The translations under genes and the position numbers were made by a program. The notes below the pieces were generated by a model. That model was not told the origin of the DNA. It searched no databases and saw nothing but the letters and a program-made list of their open reading frames with translations. Of a stretch of DNA of 64,000 nt, positions 34,989 through 43,715 are shown piece by piece. Within the stretch, counting starts at the first letter, position 1, and every line of letters starts with the position of its first letter. Origin of the DNA: Streptomyces pinistramenti (GTDB lineage Bacteria > Actinomycetota > Actinomycetes > Streptomycetales > Streptomycetaceae); the NCBI RefSeq assembly GCF_020564935.1, contig NZ_JAJCXB010000020.1, positions 1 to 64,000 on the forward strand, written 5' to 3'.

Positions 34989-35951
34989 ATGGCCTGGACG
35001 ACCGAGATCCCGGAGACGTTCTCGCGGAGCACCATCGAGCGCGAAGGAGAGCCCGGCGCGGCGTGGCTCGCCGAACTGCCGGGAATCGTGGAGGAGTTGC
35101 TGGAGCGCTGGGGGTGCATTCCGGACGGCGAGGTCATGCATGGGGGTGTCGGGGTCGTCGTCCCGGTGGTGCGGCGGGCCGAGGGAACCGCTGCGCTGAA
35201 GGTGTCCTTTCCGCATCCGGGCAACGTCCACGAGCCGGACGCCTTTGCGGTTTGGGGCGGACGCGGGGCCGTGCTGCTGCACGCACGCGACGACGAGCGT
35301 TTCGCGATGCTGCTGGAGCGGGCCCGAACGTCGACCCTGGCGGAATCCGAGGACGGCGATGAGGCGGTGACGATCGCGGGGCGGCTCAGTCGCCGGCTGG
35401 CCGTCCCCGCACCGCCCGGCCTGCCCCGCCTACGGCAGCAGGCCGCCGCCTGGGAGAAGCAGCTCCGCAAGGATGCCGACGAGCTGACGCACGCCCTGTC
35501 GCCCTACGTGGTGGACGCTGCCGTGGCGACCGTCCGCGAACTGGCCACCATCCAGCCCGACACCCTCATCCACGGCGATCTCCACGCCAGAAACATCCTG
35601 CGCGCCGACCGGGAGCCGTGGCTGGCCGTCGACCCCAAGGGGTACGCGGGAGACCCTGCTTACGACAGCGGCACGCTGCTCAAGTCGCGCGCCCTGACAC
35701 TCATCGAAGCGGACGACCTGCGCAAGGCCGCCCACCGCACCCTGGACGTCTTCGCCGAAGCCGCGGAACTCGATCGCGAACGCGCCCGGCGCTGGGCTCA
35801 GCTCCATGTCGTCCAGGCCGCGTTCTGGGGACGCCGCCACGGTTTCCGCATCACCCGCGGCGGTTCGCGCCTGGACCGGCTCACCGTATTCGTGGACGAC
35901 CTGGCGGAGGTGCTCACGGAGCGCGTCCGGACCCGACGGCAGACGCCCTGA
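34989..35951 (+). CDS. APH(6)/hydroxyurea-type antibiotic phosphotransferase
   Basis: 320 residues. It belongs to the aminoglycoside/hydroxyurea resistance kinase family, which phosphorylates streptomycin-type aminoglycosides, hydroxyurea or related compounds with ATP. Lys71 in ALKVSF is the ATP lysine candidate. HGDLHARN at 195-202 gives catalytic Asp197 and Asn202, and Asp215 in VDPKGYAGDPAYD is the metal ligand. ATG 34989 lies 52 nt after the SDR stop on the same strand. The true substrate cannot be read from sequence. Confidence 0.85.
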   Translation: MAWTTEIPETFSRSTIEREGEPGAAWLAELPGIVEELLERWGCIPDGEVMHGGVGVVVPVVRRAEGTAALKVSFPHPGNVHEPDAFAVWGGRGAVLLHARDDERFAMLLERARTSTLAESEDGDEAVTIAGRLSRRLAVPAPPGLPRLRQQAAAWEKQLRKDADELTHALSPYVVDAAVATVRELATIQPDTLIHGDLHARNILRADREPWLAVDPKGYAGDPAYDSGTLLKSRALTLIEADDLRKAAHRTLDVFAEAAELDRERARRWAQLHVVQAAFWGRRHGFRITRGGSRLDRLTVFVDDLAEVLTERVRTRRQTP

Positions 35952-35955
35952 GGCG

Positions 35956-36984
35956 TCAGCTCAGTGTCTGGGTGAGTTCGCTACGGGTCGAGGTGTGGAC
36001 GAGCCGGGCGCGCGCTCCGTTGACGAGGGGCAGGTAGGGCGGGACGTGGCCGCACTCGACGTCGGCGATGACGGGCAGGTTCAGGGGGCCGAGTGCGTCG
36101 ATGACGGCTTCGTGCTGGGTGAGCGAGTCCGTGTCGGGGGCGGAAGTGCGGCCGACGAGTACCGCGTTCGCCCGGTCGAAGACCCCGGCCAGCCGCATCC
36201 CGTGCAGGTTCCGGCAGATGGTGAAGGCGTCGTCGTCGGACGCTTCGAGGTATACGAGCAGCCCGCCCGGAGCCTCGTCCCGCGCGAAGGACGAGACGTC
36301 GAGGTAGGGCGTTCCCGCGAGGTTGCACAGCACCTCGATGCAGCCGCCGATCAGGCGTCCCTCAACGTCCACGGCACCGTCGGCGTCCAGCCTGGTCCAC
36401 CCGCCGGAGGTGTCGAGCGTGTACGTGGACGCCTCGGGGTGGGTGCGGTAGTCGTCCCAGCCCGAGGAGCGGTGGCGGCCCGGCGGGGTCTGCGTGAAGC
36501 GGTGTCCCGGTGGCGCAGCAGCGATGTCGAGCCAGGACACCAGGCCGTCGGGCACCTGGTACGGGGTGTCCATGAGGTTGTTTCCGTGCACGGTCGCCAT
36601 TCCGGCGAGGAGTGTCAGCGGCGTGATGACGGAGCACATGTCGGAGTAGCCGACGAGCCAGGTCGGCTCCGCCGCACGCAGCCGCTCCCAGTCCAGCAGC
36701 GGCAGCAGATCGATCGCCGTCTCACCTCCCCACGGCGGCACCACGGCCCTGATGTGCGGGTCCGTCAGCATCGACATCAGCTCGGCCGCCCGGTCGGACG
36801 CCGGGGCGCTGACATGCCCGGCGCCGTCCATGCAGCGGCCGACGACCACCTCGTACCCCCGGGCCTGCACGGCGCGGATCGCCACGTTGAGGCGCGCGTC
36901 CAGCTCCTTCGCGACTCCGCTGGAGGGAGACGTGATGCCTATGCGGTCACCGGGGCGCAGGGGGCGCGGGTAGCGGATGGTCAT
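35956..36984 (-). CDS. S66-family peptidase (LD-carboxypeptidase / MccF-like)
   Basis: 342 residues. It hydrolyses peptide bonds next to D-amino acids in muropeptides (LdcA) or detoxifies microcin C-like nucleotide-peptides (MccF). Ser114 in VGYSDMC is the nucleophile, Glu in GGCIEVLCN and His in VECGHVPPYLP complete the triad, and PPWGGE is typical of this family. No signal peptide is seen, so it is cytoplasmic. ATG 36984 starts at the family N-terminus. It converges on the APH-type gene with 4 bp between. Confidence 0.85.
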   Translation of the reverse strand: MTIRYPRPLRPGDRIGITSPSSGVAKELDARLNVAIRAVQARGYEVVVGRCMDGAGHVSAPASDRAAELMSMLTDPHIRAVVPPWGGETAIDLLPLLDWERLRAAEPTWLVGYSDMCSVITPLTLLAGMATVHGNNLMDTPYQVPDGLVSWLDIAAAPPGHRFTQTPPGRHRSSGWDDYRTHPEASTYTLDTSGGWTRLDADGAVDVEGRLIGGCIEVLCNLAGTPYLDVSSFARDEAPGGLLVYLEASDDDAFTICRNLHGMRLAGVFDRANAVLVGRTSAPDTDSLTQHEAVIDALGPLNLPVIADVECGHVPPYLPLVNGARARLVHTSTRSELTQTLS

Positions 36985-37071
36985 GCGCCGGATTCTGGCA
37001 CGGGCGTCGGTGACGGGACATCGAGTTGTGCCCGGGGCCTTGGGCAACACCGGCCGCCGCGGGGGAAGTCG

Positions 37072-37121
37072 GAGCCGGTGTCCGAACCCCGCTCGCCCGG
37101 CCGGGGTTCGGACGCCGGCTC
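37072..37121 (-). terminator. Strong hairpin directly after the 37122 gene
   Basis: A 19-bp stem (37072-37090 with 37103-37121, one G-U pair) has a 12-nt loop. Its right arm touches the stop codon of the minus-strand gene, so it is a well-placed terminator. Confidence 0.75.
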
Positions 37122-37550
37122 TCAGCGCATGCAGGCCAGGTATTCGTCCTGGCAGCCGGGCCAGAGGTACTCGTGGACGGAGGAGACGGCGTGGTAGACG
37201 CCGGCGCGCAGGGCGCCGCCGTCGGGGGCGTCCTCGGCCGCGTCGCATTCCGCCTGGTAGCGCTCGGCCCAGTAGGCGTTGACCGGCCGGATGATCCACT
37301 CGGGGACGTCGTGGCGGTGGACGTCGCGCAGGGCCTCGTCGAGGTGCGCCCGCTCGGCCGGCCGGGCAGCCCGCCCGCGCAGCGCCTCCAGGGCTTCGAG
37401 TACGCCGTGGTGGCCGCGGTCCAGCATCCTCCAGTAGGCGTCGCCGCCCTTGCGGAGGCGGGCCGCTGCCTGCTCGTAGGTGAGCGGCGTACCGCTGCGG
37501 GCGGCGACACCGGCGGTGAGGGGATCCTGCGCTTTGGCTGGTGTGGTCAT
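37122..37550 (-). CDS. Conserved hypothetical protein
   Basis: 142 residues, mostly helical by composition, cytoplasmic, no signal or membrane segment. Motif-like pieces are GGDAYWRMLDRGHHGVLEAL and EYLWPGCQDEYLACMR, the last with two cysteines. I do not recognise a family. ATG 37550 lacks a strong ribosome binding site, but the frame before it shows no sense. A strong terminator follows. Confidence 0.6.
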   Translation of the reverse strand: MTTPAKAQDPLTAGVAARSGTPLTYEQAAARLRKGGDAYWRMLDRGHHGVLEALEALRGRAARPAERAHLDEALRDVHRHDVPEWIIRPVNAYWAERYQAECDAAEDAPDGGALRAGVYHAVSSVHEYLWPGCQDEYLACMR

Positions 37551-37777
37551 GGCGCGGATTCTTCCGTGCGCGGTGGCCCGGACGGTGGCTGACGAAGCCG
37601 GCTTCACCAGACCGGGGCGGGCTGCGCGGGGTCTCTTGATGCAGTTGGCGCTACGGCCGGCGGCCGGTCCCTGCCGTGCCGCCGCCGCGCCCGGGGCCGT
37701 CCGCCCGTTGGGCTCTACGGGTGCCGGGTGGCAGCTGCACCTGGATCCGCCGGGCCGTACGGGGGATCGTCGGTGTC

Positions 37778-38494
37778 ATGGACGATTCTTCCGCCACGGC
37801 ACTGGTCACCGGCGCCAACAAAGGCATCGGCAAGGAAATCGCCCGGCAGCTCGTGGCCGCCGGGCTCACCGTGTACGTCGGTTCGCGCGACGCGGAGCGG
37901 GGGCGGCGGGCGGTCGACGAGATCGGGGGCGGCGCCCGGCTGCTGCTGCTCGACGTCACGGATCAGGCCGGTATCGAAGGCGCCGCGCAGCAGGTCGGTG
38001 ACCTGGACGTGCTCGTCAACAACGCCGGGATCATGGCCGACAGCGCCACGGCGGCCGAGTCCGGCGTCGACGCGTTCCGTCGTACCTACGAGACGAACCT
38101 GTTCGGGGTCCTCGCGGTGACCAACGCGTTCCTGCCGGCGCTGCGCCGGTCCGCGCGTCCCCGGATCGTGAACATCTCCAGCGGGACCGGGTCGTTGGCG
38201 TGGAGCACGGGGCCGGATGCGCTGTTCTCCACGGGTGGTGGGGCCGCTTACCGGTCGTCGAAGACGGCGCTGAACGCGCTGACGGTGTGCTACGCCCAGG
38301 CACTCGCCGAGGACGGCTTCAAGGTGAACGCGCTGGCGCCAGGACTGCGGAAGACCGGCCTCAACGCGCGCGCCGCCGCCAGCGAAGGGGATCCGGCTCA
38401 GGCCGCGGCGGGCGCGGTGCGTCTGGCCCTGCTGCCGGATGACGGGCCCAACGGCGCGTTCCTCTCGTGGGACGGGACCACCGTGCCGTGGTGA
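37778..38494 (+). CDS. Short-chain dehydrogenase/carbonyl reductase
   Basis: 238 residues, classical SDR. TGANKGIGKEIARQL is the cofactor loop, VLVNNAGIM the NNAG motif, and NISSGTG with YRSSKTALNAL gives Ser-Tyr-Lys. It would reduce a carbonyl with NADPH. ATG 37778 follows a GGGGGA stretch. It converges on the DUF3616 gene over a strong shared hairpin and has no linked regulator. Confidence 0.86.
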   Translation: MDDSSATALVTGANKGIGKEIARQLVAAGLTVYVGSRDAERGRRAVDEIGGGARLLLLDVTDQAGIEGAAQQVGDLDVLVNNAGIMADSATAAESGVDAFRRTYETNLFGVLAVTNAFLPALRRSARPRIVNISSGTGSLAWSTGPDALFSTGGGAAYRSSKTALNALTVCYAQALAEDGFKVNALAPGLRKTGLNARAAASEGDPAQAAAGAVRLALLPDDGPNGAFLSWDGTTVPW

Positions 38495-38505
38495 GGGCGG
38501 GGCGC

Positions 38506-38527
38506 CGGGCCCGGGTGTCCGGGCCCG
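38506..38527. terminator. Bidirectional hairpin between convergent genes
   Basis: CGGGCCCGG, GTGT loop, CCGGGCCCG: a perfect 9-bp stem in the 52-bp gap between the SDR and the DUF3616 gene. Confidence 0.7.
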
Positions 38528-38546
38528 TGCCTCCTCCTTGCGAGGG

Positions 38547-39950
38547 TCAGTGCCGGGCCTTGGGGGTGACGGTGAACCAGGTGGCGCGGGACTTCTTCCA
38601 CTCGTCGTGGGGGAGGTCCTTGGCCTCGGTCCCGTCGCCGTAGAGGTCGGCGGAGCCGTCGTCGGTGATGAGCTGGGCGCGGGCTCCCGGGGTGGTGAGG
38701 TCGGGCACGTCCACCACGGCTTCCCAGCCGCCCGCGTCGTCCGTCGGCAGGGACTGCACCTTGACGGGGGCGTGCCCGGCGACGCCGTCCCACGAGTAGA
38801 GGGTGTAGGGGTCGCTGTTGTCGTCGGCGGCCCAGGAACCGGCCACGATCAGGTACTGATCGGCGGCGTTCTTGCGGATGTCGCGGATGCTGAGGCCGCC
38901 GAGGTCCAGTTCGATGGCCTTTCCGAAGGTGGCGTGCGCGCCACCGATGACCTTGTCGATGTTGGTGACGGGCACCAGCAGCGCCTTGCCGCCCTTCTTC
39001 GGCGGTACCAGCGGGGCACGGAAGCCGACGTAGGCGGTGGTGGTGGAGCCCGGTGCGAACTCCAGCCCCTCCACGTTGAACCCGTCGATCTGCTTGGGTA
39101 CCTGACCGTCGGCGGTACCGTCCGCGAAGCCGTACTTGTCGTCGTGGTCCTGGTCCCAGGCGACGAGGTCCTCGCGCAGCTTCTTGTACGAGCCGCCGAG
39201 CGAGAGGCTGGTGCCGGCGCCGGATCCGCTGATCTTGGTGGTGAAGAGCGTGCCGCGGTCGGGGTGGTAGGTGCCCTTCTTGTTGTTGCCCATCGAGCCG
39301 GTCCAGTAGACGGTGTTGCCGACCCTGGCCGCGGCCTCGATGTCGATCTCCTTGGAGACGCCGAGCTTCGAGCTGAAGTCCCAGGTCTTGACCGGGCCGC
39401 CCGAGGCGCGGCGGTCGTAGAGGCGCAGCACGTTGGACTCGTCATCGGCGACGATGACGTAGCCGTCCCCGGCGTCCACGGCGGCAGAGGCGTCGCTCGA
39501 CCCCGTGAAGTAGCGGGTGTCCGCGGCGTGTTGGACGTCCGCGGACGCCGCGTAGTGCAGCGTCTTGGTGGCGGATGCGCCGCCGCGGCCGGTGACCTTG
39601 AGCTTGAGGTCGGTGTAGCCGACGCCCCGTGCGGCGACCGTGAGCGTGCGCTTGGCGCCGCTCCCGCTGACGGTGACGTCGCCGGTGCCGGCGACCGACG
39701 GCTCGGAGCTGGATTCCGCCGTGACGGTGAGGTCCGATGCGTCGCCGCCGCTCTGGGACACGGTGACGGTGACGGAGGGGTCGCCCGTGGCGCCCACGGC
39801 GCCGGAGAGGTAGCCGGCCGACAGCGAGATGTCCGGCGGGTCGGCGGCTGCGGCGAGTGCGGGACCGCCGACGCCGAGCGCGCCGAGGGCGAGGGCCGCG
39901 CCGGCGACCAGCGGTATCCGGCGGGTGGAGGGGGAAAGACGCTTGCGCAC
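38547..39950 (-). CDS. Secreted DUF3616-type protein
   Basis: 467 residues. A basic N-terminus and hydrophobic core (RIPLVAGAALALGALGVGG) end at ALAAAA, a Sec signal. An Ig/Big-like segment (about 40-130; VTVTVSQSGGDASDL) is followed by a beta-propeller-like DUF3616 region (VIVADDESNVLRLYDRR, then DIEAAARVGNTVYWTGSMGN, then GFNVEGLEFAPG). The function is unknown; the DIEA and NVEGLE patterns resemble phytase-like and Ca-binding propellers. GTG 39950 was chosen because the signal peptide starts there. The frame is open far upstream without sense. Confidence 0.78.
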   Translation of the reverse strand: MRKRLSPSTRRIPLVAGAALALGALGVGGPALAAAADPPDISLSAGYLSGAVGATGDPSVTVTVSQSGGDASDLTVTAESSSEPSVAGTGDVTVSGSGAKRTLTVAARGVGYTDLKLKVTGRGGASATKTLHYAASADVQHAADTRYFTGSSDASAAVDAGDGYVIVADDESNVLRLYDRRASGGPVKTWDFSSKLGVSKEIDIEAAARVGNTVYWTGSMGNNKKGTYHPDRGTLFTTKISGSGAGTSLSLGGSYKKLREDLVAWDQDHDDKYGFADGTADGQVPKQIDGFNVEGLEFAPGSTTTAYVGFRAPLVPPKKGGKALLVPVTNIDKVIGGAHATFGKAIELDLGGLSIRDIRKNAADQYLIVAGSWAADDNSDPYTLYSWDGVAGHAPVKVQSLPTDDAGGWEAVVDVPDLTTPGARAQLITDDGSADLYGDGTEAKDLPHDEWKKSRATWFTVTPKARH

Positions 39951-40201
39951 GAGTTGTGCCCTTCGACGGCTCCGGTGTCGCGCAACAACTTCCAGGGCCG
40001 CCACCAACAGCGTCTGCACACCCGGGTGTACGACGGGTGAACAGCGGTGGGCGGCCCCGGCACACCATACGGAGCGGCGGCCCGGTACCGCCACGGCCGG
40101 GAGGCATGGATGTGGCGATCCGCCGGATGAACTTGCTGTCGGTAAGCAGGAGTTGGACACGCCGCGGCCCCCGGCGGCCGTGCCGGCGGCCCCCGGTCGC
40201 C
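39951..40201. other. Intergenic region upstream of the DUF3616 gene
   Basis: About 250 bp that should hold the DUF3616 promoter. I see no gene or clear regulatory repeat. Confidence 0.4.
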
Positions 40202-40408
40202 GACCGCAGTGCCCTCGTGGACGAGGTGATGGCAGGCGGACGGTTCCCCCGGCCGGCGCGGCGGGGCAACACGGTGGAGCGGGCCCGCAGCAGCCCGGGG
40301 GTGCACGCGCTGCTGCGGCATTTCGAGCGGGTCGGCTTCCCCTGGCGCCGCCGTACCTGGGCTCCACGCCCGACGGCACGCGGGACGTACTCGGAACCCG
40401 CCGGTCCC
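40202..40408 (+). pseudogene. N-terminal remnant of an APH-type phosphotransferase
   Basis: The frame reads VDEVMAGGRFPRPARRGNTV, then SPGVHALLRHFERVGFP, the start of aminoglycoside-phosphotransferase-fold proteins. Around 40340 the match shifts frame (LAPPYLGSTPDGTRDVLGT) and then ends. The kinase core is absent. Confidence 0.6.
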
Positions 40409-40448
40409 GGGCGGTCTCCTGGGGCCCGCGGACCGCTCGCCAATTCCT

Positions 40449-40739
40449 TTGCCCCGTGCCGTCCGGAGCGTTAGCGTGGTGCGCGGTCCTGTTGTCTCCG
40501 ATTGAGGTGGACGTTGCGCATCTGAGGTTCGCGATCACCGCGCCGTACGGCTTTCGCCGTACGCCCGTCACGCCGCAGCGGCTTCCCATGCCGTCCGTGA
40601 CCTGCGTGGATGCGACCTCGGTGCCCGAGCCGTCCCTCATCCTGCCGGACCCTGGCACCTTCTTCCTCCTGGCCTGGTCGCCGCGTGGTGTTCGCCTGCG
40701 AAGCCCCCGCCCACCGCGCTCACGACTGCGAGAATCTCC
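40449..40739 (+). promoter_or_regulatory. Promoter and long leader of the ABC-F gene
   Basis: TTGCCC (40449), a 17-nt spacer and TAGCGT (40472) suggest transcription from about 40484, leaving a leader of about 255 nt. A perfect 8-bp hairpin CGTACGGC-TTTC-GCCGTACG lies at 40544-40563. The start codon at 40740 has only a weak GAGA site. Antibiotic-responsive ABC-F genes are often controlled by leader attenuation; that role is inferred here. Confidence 0.5.
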
Positions 40740-42401
40740 ATGGCGACACCCGTCACCCCCAGCGCTTCCCTCACCTGCTCCGACCTGACGTTCCGGTGGC
40801 CGGACGGCACCACCGTCTTCGACGGTCTTTCCCTCGGTATCGGCCGGGGCCGCACCGGGCTCATCGGCACCAACGGCACCGGAAAGTCCACCCTGCTGCG
40901 GCTCCTGGCCGGCCGCCTGCGCCCCGCCCAGGGGTCGGTGACCGTCAGCGGCAGCCTCGCCTACCTGCCGCAGAACCTCACCCTCGACACGGAGCTCTGC
41001 GTCGATACGGCCCTCGGCATCGCCGAGCGGCGCGCCGCGCTGCGCGCCATCGAGGCCGGCGACGTGCACGAGCGGCACTTCGAGACGGTCGGCGACGACT
41101 GGGACGTGGCGGAACGCGCGCTGGCGACGCTGGGCTCGCTCGGCCTCGGCGGCATCGAACTGGACCGTACCGTCGGCCAGTTGTCCGGCGGGGAGACCGT
41201 GCTGCTGCGGCTGGCCGCGCTCCTACTCGAACGTCCCGACATCCTGCTGCTGGACGAACCGACCAACAACCTCGACCTGTTCGCGCGCCGCCGTCTCTAC
41301 GAAGCCGTCGACTCCTGGCGCTCCGGCGTCCTGGTCGTGGTCAGCCACGACCGGGAACTCCTGGAGCGGGTGGACCGGATCGCCGACCTGCGTTCCGGGT
41401 CCGTGCGGTGGTACGGAGGCGGCTGGTCTGCCTACGAAGAGGCCCTGGCCACCGAGCAGGAGGCGGCCGGGCGGACGCTGCGGGCGGCCGACGCGGACGT
41501 GCGCAGGCAGCAGCGCGAGCTGGAGGAGACCCGGGTGAAGCTGGCCCGCCGCCGGCGGCACAGCAAGAAGATGGACGCCCAGCGGCGGGCCCCGAGGATC
41601 GTCGCGGGCGAGAAGAAGCGCTCCGCGCAGGAATCCGCCGACAAGCTCCGTGGCCTCCAGCAGGACCGGCTCGGCGAGGCACGCGAGCGGCGCGACGAGG
41701 CCGCCGGAGCGATCCGGCAGGACGCCGAGATCCGGGTGAGCCTGGCGCACACCGCCGTGCCCGCGGGCCGCACCGTCCTGCGCCTGGAGGCGCTGCGTCC
41801 CGCGTTCGGCTCGCTGGTCCAGGGCGACCTGCACGTGCACGGGCCCGAGCGGATCGCCCTCGTCGGCCGCAACGGCGCGGGCAAGACCACCCTGCTGCGC
41901 ACCCTCACCGGAGAGCTGGCGCCGCGGTCGGGCCGGGCCGAGACGTTCGTGCCGCTGCGATTCCTGCCGCAGCGACTGGACTTCCTGGACGAGGAGTTGA
42001 GCGTCGCGGCGAACGTGGCGCGGCTGGCCCCCGGCCTCACCGACAACCACATCAGGTCCCAGCTCGCGCGCTTCCTGTTCAAGGGCGCGCGGGCGGAACA
42101 GCCGGTGGGCACCCTCTCGGGCGGCGAACGCTTCCGCGCCACGCTCGCGGCCGTGATGCTGGCCGCGCCCGCCCCGCAGCTCCTGATCCTGGACGAGCCG
42201 ACCAACAGCCTCGATGCCTCCGGCGTGCGGCAGTTGGCGGGCGCCCTCGGCTCCTACGAGGGCGCCCTGCTGATCGCCGGCCACGACCTGCCGTTCCTCT
42301 CGTCCGTCGGCATCACCCGCTGGCTGCTGCTGGGCGACGAGCTGCGGGAGACGACGGAGGAGGAGGTCCGTGAGCTGCCGGCGGCGCCGGAAGCGGGCTG
42401 A
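40740..42401 (+). CDS. ABC-F family ribosome-associated ATPase
   Basis: 553 residues with two ABC domains and no membrane segment. Domain 1: GTNGTGKST, LSGGE and ILLLDEPTNNLD. Domain 2: GRNGAGKTT, LSGGE and LILDEPTNSLD. The inter-domain linker (about 240-335) is long, charged and helical, as in proteins that reach the ribosome tRNA sites. Members protect ribosomes against macrolide, lincosamide or pleuromutilin antibiotics or act as translation factors. The long leader favours an antibiotic-inducible role. The 3' end lies 12 bp from the convergent OYE gene. Confidence 0.87.
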   Translation: MATPVTPSASLTCSDLTFRWPDGTTVFDGLSLGIGRGRTGLIGTNGTGKSTLLRLLAGRLRPAQGSVTVSGSLAYLPQNLTLDTELCVDTALGIAERRAALRAIEAGDVHERHFETVGDDWDVAERALATLGSLGLGGIELDRTVGQLSGGETVLLRLAALLLERPDILLLDEPTNNLDLFARRRLYEAVDSWRSGVLVVVSHDRELLERVDRIADLRSGSVRWYGGGWSAYEEALATEQEAAGRTLRAADADVRRQQRELEETRVKLARRRRHSKKMDAQRRAPRIVAGEKKRSAQESADKLRGLQQDRLGEARERRDEAAGAIRQDAEIRVSLAHTAVPAGRTVLRLEALRPAFGSLVQGDLHVHGPERIALVGRNGAGKTTLLRTLTGELAPRSGRAETFVPLRFLPQRLDFLDEELSVAANVARLAPGLTDNHIRSQLARFLFKGARAEQPVGTLSGGERFRATLAAVMLAAPAPQLLILDEPTNSLDASGVRQLAGALGSYEGALLIAGHDLPFLSSVGITRWLLLGDELRETTEEEVRELPAAPEAG

Positions 42402-42413
42402 CCGGCGGCCGGG

Positions 42414-43535
42414 TCAGCTCAGCGTGCGCAGCATCGCGGGGTCGAACGGCAGGAGTTCGCCGGTGCGGCCTTCGAGGATCTTGGCGGCCCACCGGGGGTC
42501 GCCGAGCAGGGCCCGTCCGACGGCGACGAGGTCGAACTCGTCACGCTCCATCCGGTCCAGCAACCGGTCGATGCCGACGACGCCGCCCCGCTCCATGCCC
42601 GGCCCGCCGATGAACTCCTTGTCGAGGCCGACCGATCCGACGGTGACCGTCGGCCTGCCGGACAGCTTCTTGACCCAGCCGGCGAGGTTGAGGTCCGCGC
42701 CGTCGAACTCCGGCAGCCAGTAGCGGCGGGTCGAGCAGTGGAAGGCGCTGACCCCCGCTTCGGCCAGCGGCGCCACGAGGGCATCCAGCTCTTCCGGTGT
42801 CTCGGCGAGGCGGGCCTGGTAGTTGTTCATCTTCCACTGGGACATCCGGAACAGGATCGGGAAGTCCGGCGTTACCGCTGCCCGGCAGGCCGCCACGATG
42901 TGGGCGGCGAAGCGGGTACGGGCGGTGAGGCTGCCGCCGTATGCGTCGGTGCGCCGGTTGGTGCGCGACCAGAGGAACTGGTCGATCAGGTAGCCGTGCG
43001 CGCCGTGCAGCTCGATTCCGTCGAAGCCGAGGCGTTCGGCGTCGGCTGCCGCGCGGGCGAACGCCGCTATGACGTCGTCGAGGTCGCCGCGCGTCATGGT
43101 GTGCCCCGCGGGGGTGCCGTCGATGGCGAGCCCGGACGGGCCGGAGGGCGGGGCGTCGGGGAACGGCGGCGCGCCTGCCGTGCGGGCCATGCCGACGTGC
43201 CACAGCTGCGGCATGATCGTCCCGCCCGCCGCGTGCACCTCCGTCACGACGCGTCCCCAGCCGGTCAGCGCGTCGTCGCCGTGGAAGCGGGGGACGGCGC
43301 CACTGGTTCCGGCGGCCGGGTGATCGACGTACGTGCCCTCGGTGATGATCAGGCCGACGCCGCCTGCGGCGCGGCGCGCGTAGTAGTCCGCGACATCGGC
43401 GCCCGGGACGCCGCCCGGCGAGAACTCACGGGTCATCGGCGCCATGGCGATCCGGTTCGGCACGGTGAGCCCGCCCAGGCTGAAGGGACGGGACAGTACC
43501 CGGGCCGTCCGTGCGGCGGATTCGCTGGTGTTCAC
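42414..43535 (-). CDS. Old Yellow Enzyme-type NADH:flavin oxidoreductase
   Basis: 373-residue FMN-dependent TIM barrel that reduces activated C=C bonds or related electrophiles. RPFSLGGLTVPNRIAMAPMT is the typical N-terminus. QLWHVG, GFDGIELHGAHGYLIDQFL and YGGSLTARTRF are FMN and substrate motifs, and VAVGRALLGDPRW ends the barrel. GTG 43535 has GAGGAG 8 nt upstream. No iron-sulfur domain is present, so it is the single-domain type. The 180 bp upstream hold its promoter. Confidence 0.87.
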   Translation of the reverse strand: MNTSESAARTARVLSRPFSLGGLTVPNRIAMAPMTREFSPGGVPGADVADYYARRAAGGVGLIITEGTYVDHPAAGTSGAVPRFHGDDALTGWGRVVTEVHAAGGTIMPQLWHVGMARTAGAPPFPDAPPSGPSGLAIDGTPAGHTMTRGDLDDVIAAFARAAADAERLGFDGIELHGAHGYLIDQFLWSRTNRRTDAYGGSLTARTRFAAHIVAACRAAVTPDFPILFRMSQWKMNNYQARLAETPEELDALVAPLAEAGVSAFHCSTRRYWLPEFDGADLNLAGWVKKLSGRPTVTVGSVGLDKEFIGGPGMERGGVVGIDRLLDRMERDEFDLVAVGRALLGDPRWAAKILEGRTGELLPFDPAMLRTLS

Positions 43536-43715
43536 GTGTGGGTCTCCTCGTATCGGAACGTGGGCACAGAACGCCGCCTCACATGGGCGTTCGACGTATC
43601 ACTGTGCGCAACGCGGGACGGGCGGCGGCGTCATCCGCCTTCCGCTGTCTTCTGCGCCACAGTCGCGGTCCGGCGCGGGCCGGTGCGGGGCGCCGGTGCC
43701 CGGCGGACCCGTCGT

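Noticed and set aside
40507..40788. GTG-initiated frame through the ABC-F leader as a gene of its own
   Set aside because: No family match and it runs into the ABC-F start; kept only as a possible leader reading in the findings.
39951..41078. Long upstream extension of the DUF3616 reading frame
   Set aside because: A signal peptide begins at 39950; the extension overlaps the ABC-F leader antisense and has no motif.
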